This document shows, in pieces, positions 31,600 through 41,198 of a DNA stretch of 64,000 nt. The position numbers and the translations under genes are program-made. The stretch's first letter is position 1, and every line of letters begins with the position of its first letter. The DNA is from MWEI01 sp964600235 (GTDB taxonomy: Bacteria > Desulfobacterota > Desulfomonilia > UBA1062), in the NCBI GenBank assembly GCA_964600235.1, contig CAZRIV010000018.1, positions 13,522 through 77,521 of the forward strand. The letters run 5' to 3'. The notes below the pieces were generated by a model, which had not been told where the DNA came from, did no database searches, and saw only the letters and a list, made by a program, of their open reading frames with translations.

Positions 31600-34182
31600 A
31601 TGAATACCAATGAGCAGAACAAGGATAACCAGGTATTGAACCTATCGAAACCCGATCATATGACCATGATCCAGGTATTCGTCTTCAAAGGAGAGGAATA
31701 CCTCGGCTGGGATTGTTTCTGCAAGACAGGCATAACGATCGGCAGCGCAGATGAAGCGGACCTGCGCCTCAGCCACGAAGATGTATCAGATATCCATGCG
31801 GTGCTTAGTGTCAATGGCTGCAGGCTCATGGTGTCCTTCGACCACTCGGGCACCGGCGATACGACACAGTGCAGGGAGGTAGGCCCCCTGGATTCCCTGG
31901 TGATAGGCCCATTCACCATCAAGGTCAAGCTGAACAGGAACGGCAGAGGGCTGGAAAATGCTGTCCCGGCTTCAATCGTTGCTGCAAAAAAGCATGATCC
32001 CTCTGATTCAAGCAAAGGCGAAGATCAAACCGGAATAGAAGCTCAGGTTGTTACTGATGCCGTCCATGAACTTACCCCAGATCCCGAGACCCGTGAAGAA
32101 ACCCGTGAAGTGCCGGCTGAAACCGCCCCGGCAGCAGCTGTGAGCGAAGATGGAACAGCCAGGTACAATCTGGTATTTGAAGGCCGGATTCGTCAGGACA
32201 TCACCCTTGAAAAGGCGAAGAAGAACCTGAAGCACCTGTTCAAAAAGGATGAATCGCTTATCGAGCTCCTGTTTTCAGGCAGGAAGGCCATACTTAAACG
32301 TGGCGCCAGTTACCCTGCGGCCAAAGAAGTCCAGGACATGCTGGAGAACGCGGGTGCCCTGTGTTACCTTGAACAGGTAATCGACCCGGATGTCCCGCCT
32401 CACAAGGAAGAAAACCCTGAATCACGAAAGACGGCCTGCGTTGAGGAAGATCCATGCGGATCGGATACAGGCCCGGTCGAGTGCGCTCAGGAAGCCCAAA
32501 AGAACGATGCCGGTGCCGAGAAAGTCAGTGCCGGACAGCAGGCTCCTGCAAAAGCACGGAAATGGGAAGAGGACGATGAGGATGACGACGATGAGGAAAT
32601 CCGGGCCGTATTCTCTCTGAAGGACAAGATCAGGAACGGCTCTGCTGCAACATCCGCCGTGGGCAACAGGGTCACCACTCAGGAGATCCTCCTGGAGATC
32701 GTCCAGAGCAGGAATGAGAGTATTATCGATGTTCAGTACCTGCGTGCACACGAGAAATACTTCATCCGGAAAGACAAGGAATTGTTCTGCCTTGCTGAAA
32801 ACAAGGGTGCAGGAGAGATCCTGCTGTATCTGGATGACGAGGCAAGCGATGCGGAACACGATGCCGGGAAAGGGCACTTCGCACTGCATCATGGGGCCGG
32901 CAACATGGCTGAAGGAGCCAAGCGCAACCGTCAGCGGCAGATTCCAAGGTATGAAGAGGTGGTCATACACCGGGGAGCATACGAATATCTCCTGAGGCAG
33001 ACTATTCCTTCAACAAGCCCTCAGGTCAAGGCGACCACCAAGAGGGACAAGGAATATGCACGGCACTTCGGGCGCTCCGTTGTGTTCCATGTCGTACTGC
33101 TGGTGATCCTCGGCATGATGCCCACCTACAAACCTGAAGCCCCGATCCAGGATAAGGGGCGCTTCGTCCAGGTGGACACAAGGCAGCTTCAAGAGATAAG
33201 CAAGAAATCCCAGCCGCCGGAGCTCCCCAGTAAGGCCCCCGAGGTCATGAATCTCAAAGAGGATCAGTTTGTCCGGAAAATCGACAAGAGGGAGATAAAC
33301 ACCCCGGTCTCGGCCAAGAAGGTATTTGGTTCCCAGTCTTCATCCGCCAGGATCGCCTCATCCCGGTCATCGGGCTCGGGCGGCGGGAGCGGCGGAGGAA
33401 CCGGTAACGGGACAGGTACAGGAAGCCCAGGCGGCAGCGGCACAGGAAACGGGGGTCCAGTGGGAGATGGAAATGTGGCCACAAAGAATGTCCACCAGGC
33501 AGGGCTCCTGAGTATGCTCGGCGACAATATCGGTATCAAGCCAGCCGATGCCATGGCGGCTGTCACCAATCTGGATGCGGTGAGCAGCCCTGCCGCAGGC
33601 AAGGCCAATTTCAAGGTTGGCGGCATCGTGGGCAAGATCGGCGGCGGGAAGATTGAAATCCCCAAGGCCGGCATTGTGAGCACCAAGGGCTCATCCCAGG
33701 TTCTGAGAACAGGCGGCGGAAACGGCGGTCCTGGAGGGTCCGGAGGTTCGGGCGGGCCTGGTGACGGAACAGGCGGTGGCGGCGGCGAAATGAGGGTGGC
33801 AGCGCTGGACAAAGGAAACACCGGATCTCACCAGGTGAAGGCCAAGGTCAGCGCCCGGCTTAACAAGACGGTGAAGGTCTTAGGCGGCGGCATGAGCCGC
33901 GAAGAGGTGAAGAAGATCATAGACCAGCACCTCGACGAGATCACCCGGTGCTATGAGACGGCCCTGGTGGCTAACCCCTCGCTCATGGGCAGGGTCGTGT
34001 TCGAATGGAAGATCCTCCTGTCGGGCAAGGTCGGCGAGGTGAGAATCAAGTCTTCCACGCTGAATTCCACGGACATCCATTCCTGTATACAGTCTTCCAT
34101 CAAGTCATGGGAATTCCCACAGCCTTCAGGGAGCGAGGTGGTCGTGTCCTACCCGTTCATCTTCGATATCGTAGGTTTCTAA
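31600..34182 (+). CDS. FHA-like / TM / Gly-rich / AgmX-PglI transducer protein (GltG-like)
   Basis: About 860 residues; ATGs at 31579, 31597 and 31600 are all possible, with GGATGG favouring 31600. Numbered from 31579: an FHA-like fold at about 28-115 (VFKGEEYLGWDCFCKTGITI, then ITIGSADEADLRLSHEDVSD); an L7/L12-like small domain at about 194-268 (NLVFEGRIRQD ... LFSGRKAILKRG); an acidic run near 335; one transmembrane helix at about 500-517; long Gly/Ser-rich linkers at about 595-630 and 710-740; and a C-terminal AgmX/PglI (TonB-like) domain at about 771-867 starting MSREEVKKIIDQHLDEITRCYE. Cytoplasmic sensing at one end and outer-membrane contact at the other is the expected role, as recalled for GltG of Myxococcus. 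Confidence 0.82.
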   Translation: MNTNEQNKDNQVLNLSKPDHMTMIQVFVFKGEEYLGWDCFCKTGITIGSADEADLRLSHEDVSDIHAVLSVNGCRLMVSFDHSGTGDTTQCREVGPLDSLVIGPFTIKVKLNRNGRGLENAVPASIVAAKKHDPSDSSKGEDQTGIEAQVVTDAVHELTPDPETREETREVPAETAPAAAVSEDGTARYNLVFEGRIRQDITLEKAKKNLKHLFKKDESLIELLFSGRKAILKRGASYPAAKEVQDMLENAGALCYLEQVIDPDVPPHKEENPESRKTACVEEDPCGSDTGPVECAQEAQKNDAGAEKVSAGQQAPAKARKWEEDDEDDDDEEIRAVFSLKDKIRNGSAATSAVGNRVTTQEILLEIVQSRNESIIDVQYLRAHEKYFIRKDKELFCLAENKGAGEILLYLDDEASDAEHDAGKGHFALHHGAGNMAEGAKRNRQRQIPRYEEVVIHRGAYEYLLRQTIPSTSPQVKATTKRDKEYARHFGRSVVFHVVLLVILGMMPTYKPEAPIQDKGRFVQVDTRQLQEISKKSQPPELPSKAPEVMNLKEDQFVRKIDKREINTPVSAKKVFGSQSSSARIASSRSSGSGGGSGGGTGNGTGTGSPGGSGTGNGGPVGDGNVATKNVHQAGLLSMLGDNIGIKPADAMAAVTNLDAVSSPAAGKANFKVGGIVGKIGGGKIEIPKAGIVSTKGSSQVLRTGGGNGGPGGSGGSGGPGDGTGGGGGEMRVAALDKGNTGSHQVKAKVSARLNKTVKVLGGGMSREEVKKIIDQHLDEITRCYETALVANPSLMGRVVFEWKILLSGKVGEVRIKSSTLNSTDIHSCIQSSIKSWEFPQPSGSEVVVSYPFIFDIVGF

Positions 34183-34195
34183 GGAGTGTAGCGTA

Positions 34196-34918
34196 ATGAC
34201 AAAAAAGATGATTATCGGCATCCTGACGCTCTTCATGTCCATGCTGTCAAGCCAGGCCTTCTGCAAGGACTCGCCTGACGAGGAGAAGGTCATTGCCATC
34301 CAGGAGAAGGTATTCCACAAAAACCACGAGATCGGCCTCTCCTTAGGCTATATCCCGGACGAGGATTTCTACAACGCATACCCCGTGGGCATCTCCTACA
34401 CCTACCACTTCAACGGCTTCCTGGCCTGGGAGGTTGCGCGGGGCCAGTTCATGTTCACCCAGGAAAAGGACATCAAGGGTAAACTGGAGAAGGAATTCGG
34501 GGTCACTCCCGAGGTGTTCCTGGAGCCCAAGTTCATGGTCCACTCGAGCATCATCATCAAGCCGCTCTATGGAAAGGAGGCCCTGTGGAACAAAGGCATC
34601 ATCAACAATGAGAGCTATCTCCTTGTTGGCGGTGGGATGATCGATTACGAAAAGAAGTACAGCAACGGAGACAAGGATTCAGAGAGCGACCCTTCCATCT
34701 GTATAGGCGCGGGCACCAGGTATTTCCTCAGCAAAAACCTTTGCACGACCCTCGAGATCAGGGACCTCGTCAACATGAAGAAGGACGGCACCGAGAATAA
34801 TGTCTACTTCGGGATCGGAGTCTCGTTCCAGTTCAATCTGTTCCCGAGCAGGTCGGAGCAGGACGAGAGCGTGGATAAGCTCAAAGGCTACCTGGAAAAG
34901 AAAGAGACCAATGAATAG
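34196..34918 (+). CDS. Outer-membrane beta-barrel protein
   Basis: A 240-residue exported protein with a signal peptide (MTKKMIIGILTLFMSMLSSQAFC) and a mature part of alternating amphipathic strands (HEIGLSLGYIP, YPVGISYTYHFN, FLAWEVARGQFMF, FMVHSSIIIKPLYG, YLLVGGGMIDY, ICIGAGTRYFLS, LCTTLEIRDLV, VYFGIGVSFQFN). This fits the small outer-membrane barrel family found in myxobacterial gliding clusters (OMP_myx_plus type, from memory) and other Glt-like loci. It would give the transducer a partner in the outer membrane. AAGGAG precedes the ATG; the next gene overlaps its end by eight bases. The last 25 residues are a charged tail. Confidence 0.82.
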   Translation: MTKKMIIGILTLFMSMLSSQAFCKDSPDEEKVIAIQEKVFHKNHEIGLSLGYIPDEDFYNAYPVGISYTYHFNGFLAWEVARGQFMFTQEKDIKGKLEKEFGVTPEVFLEPKFMVHSSIIIKPLYGKEALWNKGIINNESYLLVGGGMIDYEKKYSNGDKDSESDPSICIGAGTRYFLSKNLCTTLEIRDLVNMKKDGTENNVYFGIGVSFQFNLFPSRSEQDESVDKLKGYLEKKETNE

Positions 34919-36419
34919 GACAATCCTCATCCTCATAATCGGAATCTTTTTGTGTCTGCCGGTACCGGGTCATGCGGAACCCACAGACGAAGCTACCCAG
35001 GAAGTCCCTGTCCAGGAGGCCAATGATACCCAGACACAAGTCCAGGTGGACCAGACGAATTTCTTTAAGGGCTACGAGCTCTTCAAAGACGGGAAATACG
35101 AGAAGGCCTGCCCCGATCTTTATGCTTATATCCATGCCTACACCCCTGATGCGCCCGATTACGAATGGGCCGAGTTCTTCCTGGGTGTATCGCTCATGAA
35201 GCTGGGCTATTCACACGCGGCCTCCGACATCCTGGCGCGGCTCGTCTCACGCAAGCCGAACCCCAGAATCGTAGAGTACAGCCTGGAGATCTTCGAAACC
35301 ATGTCGCGCACACAACCCTTTGACAGCGAACTCATCATCACCCAGACCGTGTGCGACCAGGAGTTCGGATACGCGGGCGGGACACTGTCGGATTTCATCA
35401 ATTACCACCAGGGTCTTTATGACTGGGAGCACGGCTTCATGGCCTGGGGAGACGAACATTTCGCCAGGATAAAGCCCGGCACCTATTACTACTATAAATA
35501 CCTGGGCCAGAAGGCCCTGCTGAAAATTTATCAGAACAGGATAGACGAGGCCACCCCCCTTTTGAAGCAGATCCTGGCCGGAACATGCAAGGATGAGGAT
35601 CTCAAGGACGATGCACGCAGGACGTTGGCCCGGCTGCTCTACGAGCAGGGGAAATTCACCGAATCGGACAAGCTCTATCAGGCCATCGAAGAGAACATCC
35701 TGGCCCAGTCTCAGAACCTTTTGGAAAGGGCATGGGCCCACTACAGGATGGGCAACCCGGAAAAGGCCATGGGCCTGCTGTATGCCTTCGAGGCCCCGAG
35801 TTTCAGAAACTCCCTTACCCCTGAATACTACATGCTGAAGTCCTTCATCTACAAGGACGTGTGCCATTATCAGAGCGCACTGAGCGTGGTGGATGAATTC
35901 AAGGGGCACTACGGCAAGTCTCTCGATGGCATCTATAAGCGCGGCCGGATAAGCGAAAACAACGAGCTGCTGCTCCTGATCCTGAACAAGAAGAACATCA
36001 AACAGACCTGGGACTTCCTCGGGCTCCTGGAGAAGGAAAGGGCCCGCTGCGATGCCTTCAGGGGAGAAGGCTCCGGTGAGTTCTTCACCTACCTGGACAA
36101 GGTATATGAACTCCAGATCCAGGAGAGCACCTCCTATCTGAAGTCACAGATCGGGCCCGAGTACGAGAAGTACGCCGATGCCCTGCTGCAGTACGAGGAA
36201 GAGGCACACCTCATGGCCTATGAGATCGGGCTCGACATGTACCAGCGGGTCAACCAGTCCCACTATGCCCAGGATCAGAAGCAGGGTGGGGGCCCGTCGC
36301 AGGGGATGGTGGTCTACCCGTTCCAGGGTGAATTCTGGAACGACGAGCTGGCCGACCTCAAGGTGGTCCTTCCCAACAAATGCAAAAATCTCGAGGAATG
36401 GGATATCTTTTTCAAATGA
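34911..36419 (+). CDS. Exported TPR protein 1 (Glt-like periplasmic component)
   Basis: A 502-residue protein starting at the ATG that overlaps the barrel gene stop. It has a signal peptide (MNRTILILIIGIFLCLPVPGHA) and then tetratricopeptide-like helical pairs, for example FFKGYELFKDGKYEKACPDLYAYIHAYTPD near 45-75, EWAEFFLGVSLMKLGYSHAASDILARLV and later YEQGKFTESDKLYQAIEENILAQSQNLLERAWAHYRMGNPEKAMGLLYAFE. The C-terminal part ends in ELADLKVVLPNKCKNLEEWDIFFK. Exported TPR proteins occur in the Myxococcus Glt set and are thought to link inner- and outer-membrane parts. The next gene overlaps by four bases (ATGA). Confidence 0.82.
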   Translation: MNRTILILIIGIFLCLPVPGHAEPTDEATQEVPVQEANDTQTQVQVDQTNFFKGYELFKDGKYEKACPDLYAYIHAYTPDAPDYEWAEFFLGVSLMKLGYSHAASDILARLVSRKPNPRIVEYSLEIFETMSRTQPFDSELIITQTVCDQEFGYAGGTLSDFINYHQGLYDWEHGFMAWGDEHFARIKPGTYYYYKYLGQKALLKIYQNRIDEATPLLKQILAGTCKDEDLKDDARRTLARLLYEQGKFTESDKLYQAIEENILAQSQNLLERAWAHYRMGNPEKAMGLLYAFEAPSFRNSLTPEYYMLKSFIYKDVCHYQSALSVVDEFKGHYGKSLDGIYKRGRISENNELLLLILNKKNIKQTWDFLGLLEKERARCDAFRGEGSGEFFTYLDKVYELQIQESTSYLKSQIGPEYEKYADALLQYEEEAHLMAYEIGLDMYQRVNQSHYAQDQKQGGGPSQGMVVYPFQGEFWNDELADLKVVLPNKCKNLEEWDIFFK

Positions 36420-39400
36420 AGAAAACACACAACCTACATAAGACAATATGGTTCCTGGTGATTGCGGTGTTTGGTTCTTTGCTGCTCTCGAGCGGCTTAC
36501 GCGCCGACGAATACGGGTTCGAGAAGAAGGACAAGAGCGCTGAACAGGCTAAATACCTTGCAAAGCTCTCCGAAGATAAACAAAAGGTCGAGCTCGCCAT
36601 CGGCAACACCAAGGCGCTCATCCACAAGGCGCGGAACAAGCCCTATCTCCCCGAGCTCTATCTGAGGCTGGCCGAGCTCTACATAGAGCAGTCGAGGATC
36701 GTCTATTACACCCGCAGGACCGAAAAGGGCGAGGCGGCATCAGCCTTCGACCAGGTGGAATCCAACACGCTCAAGAACCAGGCTATCGAAATCTATCAGC
36801 GCATCCTGAACGACTTCCCCGATTTCAAGGAAAAGGACAAGGTCCGCTTTTTCATGGCTCACGAGTATAGGGAGCTCAACCAGATCGACGACATGGTCGT
36901 GCAGTACAGGACTATCATAAAGGAATTTCCTGACAGCCCGTATGTGCCGGAATCGTACCTGCTTCTGGGCGACTACTTCATTAGCAAACAGGACCTCGAT
37001 ACGGCGAAGAAGCACTATGATGCCATCCTCAAATACCCCGGCAGCACTGCCATATCCATTGCCCGCTACAAGCTCGGGTGGTGCCACATCAACCAGCTGA
37101 ACTTCACCGAAGCCCTTAAGCTCTTCGAAGAGGTAGTGCAGGGCGCCGAGAAGGGCAAGGCCCTAGAGATCGACACGTACAAACGGGTGGACATCAAGTC
37201 CGAGGCGCTCATGGACATGGCCTACTGCTACACCGAGTGTTACAAGGACAAGGCCCCCGAGGAGGCCCTTGCGTATTTCCAGAAATACTCCTGGTCGCGC
37301 CAGGTCTATACCTCCGTACTCGAAAAGCTGGCGAACCGGTATTACATCAAAAAGAAATGGGCGCACGCCGCAGTGGTGTACCGCAAGCTCTCGGACCTGG
37401 AAGCCGAACCCACCAAGCTGCTTGAATATGCCCGCAATACCTTCGAATGCGTGCAGGCCATCGGCACCTTCGAGCATGCCGACAAGGATGTGGAGCTCAT
37501 AGTCAAGGCGCTTACAAAAGAGAAATATTCCATCCAAGTCCAACCCGAGCAGAAGGCCAAGGACCTCGTCGATTTCGAGCTCTATGCCCGGAACATCGTC
37601 ACCTATCTGCACGAGGAGGCACGCAAGAAGGAAGCAGAGGGTGATTTCAGACGCGCATCGGATGCATATAAAACCTATCTTGAATTCTTCACTGCAAGCC
37701 CGGTGCTGATGGACATGAGCGAGAACTATGCAGAGGCGCTTTTTTCTTCGCATCAATACCTCAAGGCAGGCAAGCAGTACGAGGACATGGCACTGCGCAT
37801 GGAAGCCGCGAATGTCGAGCGGGAAGAGAAGCTCTACGGAGCTGTCATATCCTACTACAATGCCGTCAAGGAGAAGCAGAAGCTCAACTATTACGAGACC
37901 GCCTTTGTCCGGGAGGGTTTGAGGACCGCGGGCTCTCAGTACGCCTCGGATTATCCCAACTCCCAGCGGGTGCCGGACGTGCTGTTCAACGTGGCATGGA
38001 TCGCTTATGACGCCGGGGATTACGATACGGCCATCAAGGAGTTCACAAGCTATGTGGAAGCCCACCCCAACTCCAAGGCCACCAAGGCCTCTGTCCACCT
38101 CATCCTCGATTCGTACAACCTCAAGGAGGACTACGCGGGTCTCATTGCCTATGGGAAAACCGTGATCCAGAATGCCGCCATTTCGGATGAACAACTGAAG
38201 AAAGAAGTCTCGGGCATTGTCCAGGCCAGTGAATCCAAGGTTATCTCATCGCTCACCGTTGCAGCTCTTAATGACTGGGACAAGGGCAAGTCCGATCTCA
38301 TGGCCTTTGCCTCGGACAGCAAGACCACGGGCATGGGCGAGGAAGCACTCAATGCCGTGATCATATCGAGCAAGGAAAAAGGGGATGTGAAGACGCTTTT
38401 TACCGCGGGTGCCGACCTGATCCGGGAATACCCCACATCGACCAAGGTGGAAGGCACGCTGGGCATGATGATCGACAGCTCCGTGCGCATGGCCCAGTTC
38501 AGGCTTGTTGCCGACTATCTGGAATCTTTTGCGCTCAGGCTGCCCGGCCACAGGAACACGAAAGATTTCCTCATGCAGGCAGGCTCCATCCGGGAGGGCC
38601 TGGGCCAATATAACCTGGCTGCCAGGGATTACCGGAAGCTCATCGATGCAAAGGCTTCAGACGCCAAAACACTTTCGGATCTGGTATTTGACGTTGCGGA
38701 CAGCGCGGCTGCCTCAGGCGATAATGATGCAGCGCTCAAGGCACTCCTGGACAACCGTGACAGGCTCACGGATGCCGGTAAGATCCGCGCCGATGCCAGG
38801 ATCGCAAGTCTTTACCTGAAATCGGGCAATTCTGCAAACGCGGAGAGATTCTTCAAGAGGGCTGAAAAGGCATACCAGGCCAAGGCATCATCTGCGGATG
38901 CTGCCCTGCAGGCAGACATGGCACAGGCAGCCTACGGTCTCACCAAGCCCCAGCACAAGGATTATATGGCACTCCAGCTCAAGGGGGCCATCGACAACAA
39001 GATAGTTGCGGAGAAGTCAAAGCTCCTGGAAAGGCTGGAAAAGGCATATCAGGGCGTCATCCTCTACAAATCGTCCCAGTGGGCATTGAAGGCATGCTAC
39101 CAGTCACATGTGATCAACTCCGAGTTCGAACGCTTCCTGAAAGAAGCACCTGTCCCTGCCGAGCTCAGCAGCGAACAGCAGGAACAGTATGCCCAGCTCA
39201 TCGAAGCTAAGGCTAAGACGTACCGGGACAAGGCGGAGAAGTACCTCCAGACCTGCGTCCAGCAGGGACACAAGTGGGAGATCTGCGAGCCTGAGCTTGC
39301 CGGGTATTACCTGCCCTCAACGGAGCTGGCAGGGATGGTGAATGGCCATGCTCCTTTCTGCGAGAAGGCGGGCGCTGCTGAGATCGCCGACGCTTCCCTT

Positions 39401-39844
39401 GCTGATGCCGAGCTGAAAGGCCTCCATGAACAGCTGCTCAAGACCAAGAGCGACCCGGCAGCACTTCTTGCACTGTGTGAGGCGTACATGAAGAGGGGCG
39501 ATTACCGGCATGCCGTCCTGATCGCACGCAAGGCCCTTGACGAGAAGAATGAAAACATGGGCCTCTCTGCACGACTCAATACCTGCATGGGGTTGTCGTA
39601 TCTATACCTGAACGAAGACAGCCTTGCCAGGGATGCCTTCAAAAAGGCCGTTGCCCTTGACGGCAGCGATGTCAGCCCCAGGATAAACCTGGCGGCGCTC
39701 TATGCCCATTACGGGCACGACGAACTGGCGGCCAGGCTCTATGAAGGGCTTTCAGCCCCTGCCGACACGGAACAGGCAGACACACTCATTCACCCCAAGG
39801 CAAAGGAGATCTATCATGCACACGGCCGTATTTCGAAGAACTGA
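36416..39844 (+). CDS. Large exported TPR-repeat protein 2
   Basis: A 1142-residue protein. The ATG overlaps the previous stop. The signal peptide is near 8-30 (IWFLVIAVFGSLLLSSGLRA). The whole mature chain is made of TPR-like helix pairs: NKPYLPELYLRLAELYIEQSR, AIEIYQRILNDFPDFKEKDKV, SPYVPESYLLLGDYFISKQD, YARNTFECVQAIGTF, DVLFNVAWIAYDAGDYDTAI and, at the end, LARDAFKKAVALDGSDVSPRINLAALYAHYGHDELAARL. Such long solenoids suit a periplasm-spanning scaffold, comparable with the giant TPR proteins of gliding machines (GltI/AgmK-like in size class, not proven orthologous). Low-complexity Lys/Glu/Ala content is high. The 3' end overlaps the start of the lipoprotein gene by 29 bases. Confidence 0.85.
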   Translation: MKKTHNLHKTIWFLVIAVFGSLLLSSGLRADEYGFEKKDKSAEQAKYLAKLSEDKQKVELAIGNTKALIHKARNKPYLPELYLRLAELYIEQSRIVYYTRRTEKGEAASAFDQVESNTLKNQAIEIYQRILNDFPDFKEKDKVRFFMAHEYRELNQIDDMVVQYRTIIKEFPDSPYVPESYLLLGDYFISKQDLDTAKKHYDAILKYPGSTAISIARYKLGWCHINQLNFTEALKLFEEVVQGAEKGKALEIDTYKRVDIKSEALMDMAYCYTECYKDKAPEEALAYFQKYSWSRQVYTSVLEKLANRYYIKKKWAHAAVVYRKLSDLEAEPTKLLEYARNTFECVQAIGTFEHADKDVELIVKALTKEKYSIQVQPEQKAKDLVDFELYARNIVTYLHEEARKKEAEGDFRRASDAYKTYLEFFTASPVLMDMSENYAEALFSSHQYLKAGKQYEDMALRMEAANVEREEKLYGAVISYYNAVKEKQKLNYYETAFVREGLRTAGSQYASDYPNSQRVPDVLFNVAWIAYDAGDYDTAIKEFTSYVEAHPNSKATKASVHLILDSYNLKEDYAGLIAYGKTVIQNAAISDEQLKKEVSGIVQASESKVISSLTVAALNDWDKGKSDLMAFASDSKTTGMGEEALNAVIISSKEKGDVKTLFTAGADLIREYPTSTKVEGTLGMMIDSSVRMAQFRLVADYLESFALRLPGHRNTKDFLMQAGSIREGLGQYNLAARDYRKLIDAKASDAKTLSDLVFDVADSAAASGDNDAALKALLDNRDRLTDAGKIRADARIASLYLKSGNSANAERFFKRAEKAYQAKASSADAALQADMAQAAYGLTKPQHKDYMALQLKGAIDNKIVAEKSKLLERLEKAYQGVILYKSSQWALKACYQSHVINSEFERFLKEAPVPAELSSEQQEQYAQLIEAKAKTYRDKAEKYLQTCVQQGHKWEICEPELAGYYLPSTELAGMVNGHAPFCEKAGAAEIADASLADAELKGLHEQLLKTKSDPAALLALCEAYMKRGDYRHAVLIARKALDEKNENMGLSARLNTCMGLSYLYLNEDSLARDAFKKAVALDGSDVSPRINLAALYAHYGHDELAARLYEGLSAPADTEQADTLIHPKAKEIYHAHGRISKN

Positions 39845-41186
39845 GATGCGTGTTCCGGGCATACTGTTCTGTCTGTTCATCGCACTGTTCTTCTTCTCCA
39901 ACTGCGGCGGATCAGCATCGGGCGGGAAGACGGACAGCCCCGGCAATGCCATCATAGATAAACCGACAGGAAGCTCCTGGCATCAGACAAGCATCAGGCA
40001 GATATCCACAAGCGGGCTGCTGCTCCCCCAGGTCAAGGCGGTATATGACGGTTCCGGGGGGCTTCACATTGCATACTTCACCGACAGCCTGACATTGCCG
40101 GGCCATTACACTCTAAACCATGTCCTCTGGGATCTTGGCACACAGACAGAGATCGCTGCCGAGCCGGTCGTTGATATCGACAACTGCAGGGCCTTGGCAC
40201 TGGCTGTCGATAGGAGTCATGACCCGGTTGTGGCATATCAGGGAGGCTCTGTCCGGGAAGGCGGTTCCGAGCAGCAGTCGGACGTAATGTTCAGTCTGCT
40301 GAAGAATGATATATGGACCGAGTATACCGGAGGCATCGGGTTCGTTCAGCGCAACCCGGTCTTCACCGACGGACTTGCCGGCAAGCATGTATCCGCTGCC
40401 GTCGATCAGGCGGGAAACATCCACCTGTGCTACCAGTTCTTCTACGAAGGCATCGATGCCATGAACTTCAACTACCCTGACCTGCTCTATGTGAAGAAGG
40501 GCGGGTCATCGCCTTCTGCCTCAGCGGCGGAGGAGACGGTGGAAGGCAATGTCTACAACCCGGATGGTTCGGCCAGTGCGCAGAACAGGGTCGGGGCGTA
40601 TGCATGCCTCCTCATGGGCAGGGATGGCAACCCGGTCATTTTCTACTATGCCGACTTGAAACCGAATCTGTCCGACCCCGACACCAAGGGCCTGCGCGTT
40701 TCGTACCGCCTCTCGGAGGGCACCTGGAGCCATGAATGGGTGGAGACCGGCTTCGAGGTGGGAGGCATCAGCGCTGCGCTGGACAATAACGGCAATCCCG
40801 GCGTCGCTTACTATGTTGCCGGTGAATACTCGGACGCCTCTGGCATGACCCATAAAGAGTGCCTGAGATATGCATCCAAGGCATCTTCTTCCTGGAAGCC
40901 GGTCATGGTGGACGAGAGCACTTTCTGCGGGAAGTACTGCAGCCTGGCATTCGACGCGTCGAATAACCCTGCGATTGCTTACTACTCCATGCAGAACAAC
41001 AGCGGCAGCCTCACCATAAGAGACCTCATGTTCGCCAGGCAAAGCGGGGAGGCCTGGTCCAGGGAGACAGTCGCCTCCACAGGCGATATCGGCAGCTACA
41101 ACACGCTTCTGTTCGATGATGCCGGATCTGCCAGCATCTGCTCGTATTCGAGCACCGACCAGACCATCTATCTTTTCCATCAGTAA
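39816..41186 (+). CDS. Lipoprotein with seven propeller-like repeats
   Basis: A 456-residue protein. The ATG at 39816 has AAAGGAG seven bases upstream and overlaps the TPR gene; an internal ATG at 39846 would keep the signal peptide. The signal ends FFFSNC, an acceptable lipobox for Cys28. The rest carries seven copies of a D-x-x-G-N-P-x-I-A-Y-Y pattern (VYDGSGGLHIAYF, AVDRSHDPVVAYQ, AVDQAGNIHLCYQ, GRDGNPVIFYY, ALDNNGNPGVAYY, AFDASNNPAIAYY, LFDDAGSASICSY), spaced about 55-70 residues apart, which indicates a seven-bladed beta-propeller. It is probably a surface or periplasmic recognition module anchored by lipid. No enzymatic motif was seen. Confidence 0.8.
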   Translation: MHTAVFRRTEMRVPGILFCLFIALFFFSNCGGSASGGKTDSPGNAIIDKPTGSSWHQTSIRQISTSGLLLPQVKAVYDGSGGLHIAYFTDSLTLPGHYTLNHVLWDLGTQTEIAAEPVVDIDNCRALALAVDRSHDPVVAYQGGSVREGGSEQQSDVMFSLLKNDIWTEYTGGIGFVQRNPVFTDGLAGKHVSAAVDQAGNIHLCYQFFYEGIDAMNFNYPDLLYVKKGGSSPSASAAEETVEGNVYNPDGSASAQNRVGAYACLLMGRDGNPVIFYYADLKPNLSDPDTKGLRVSYRLSEGTWSHEWVETGFEVGGISAALDNNGNPGVAYYVAGEYSDASGMTHKECLRYASKASSSWKPVMVDESTFCGKYCSLAFDASNNPAIAYYSMQNNSGSLTIRDLMFARQSGEAWSRETVASTGDIGSYNTLLFDDAGSASICSYSSTDQTIYLFHQ

Positions 41187-41198
41187 AGGGGAGTTATC

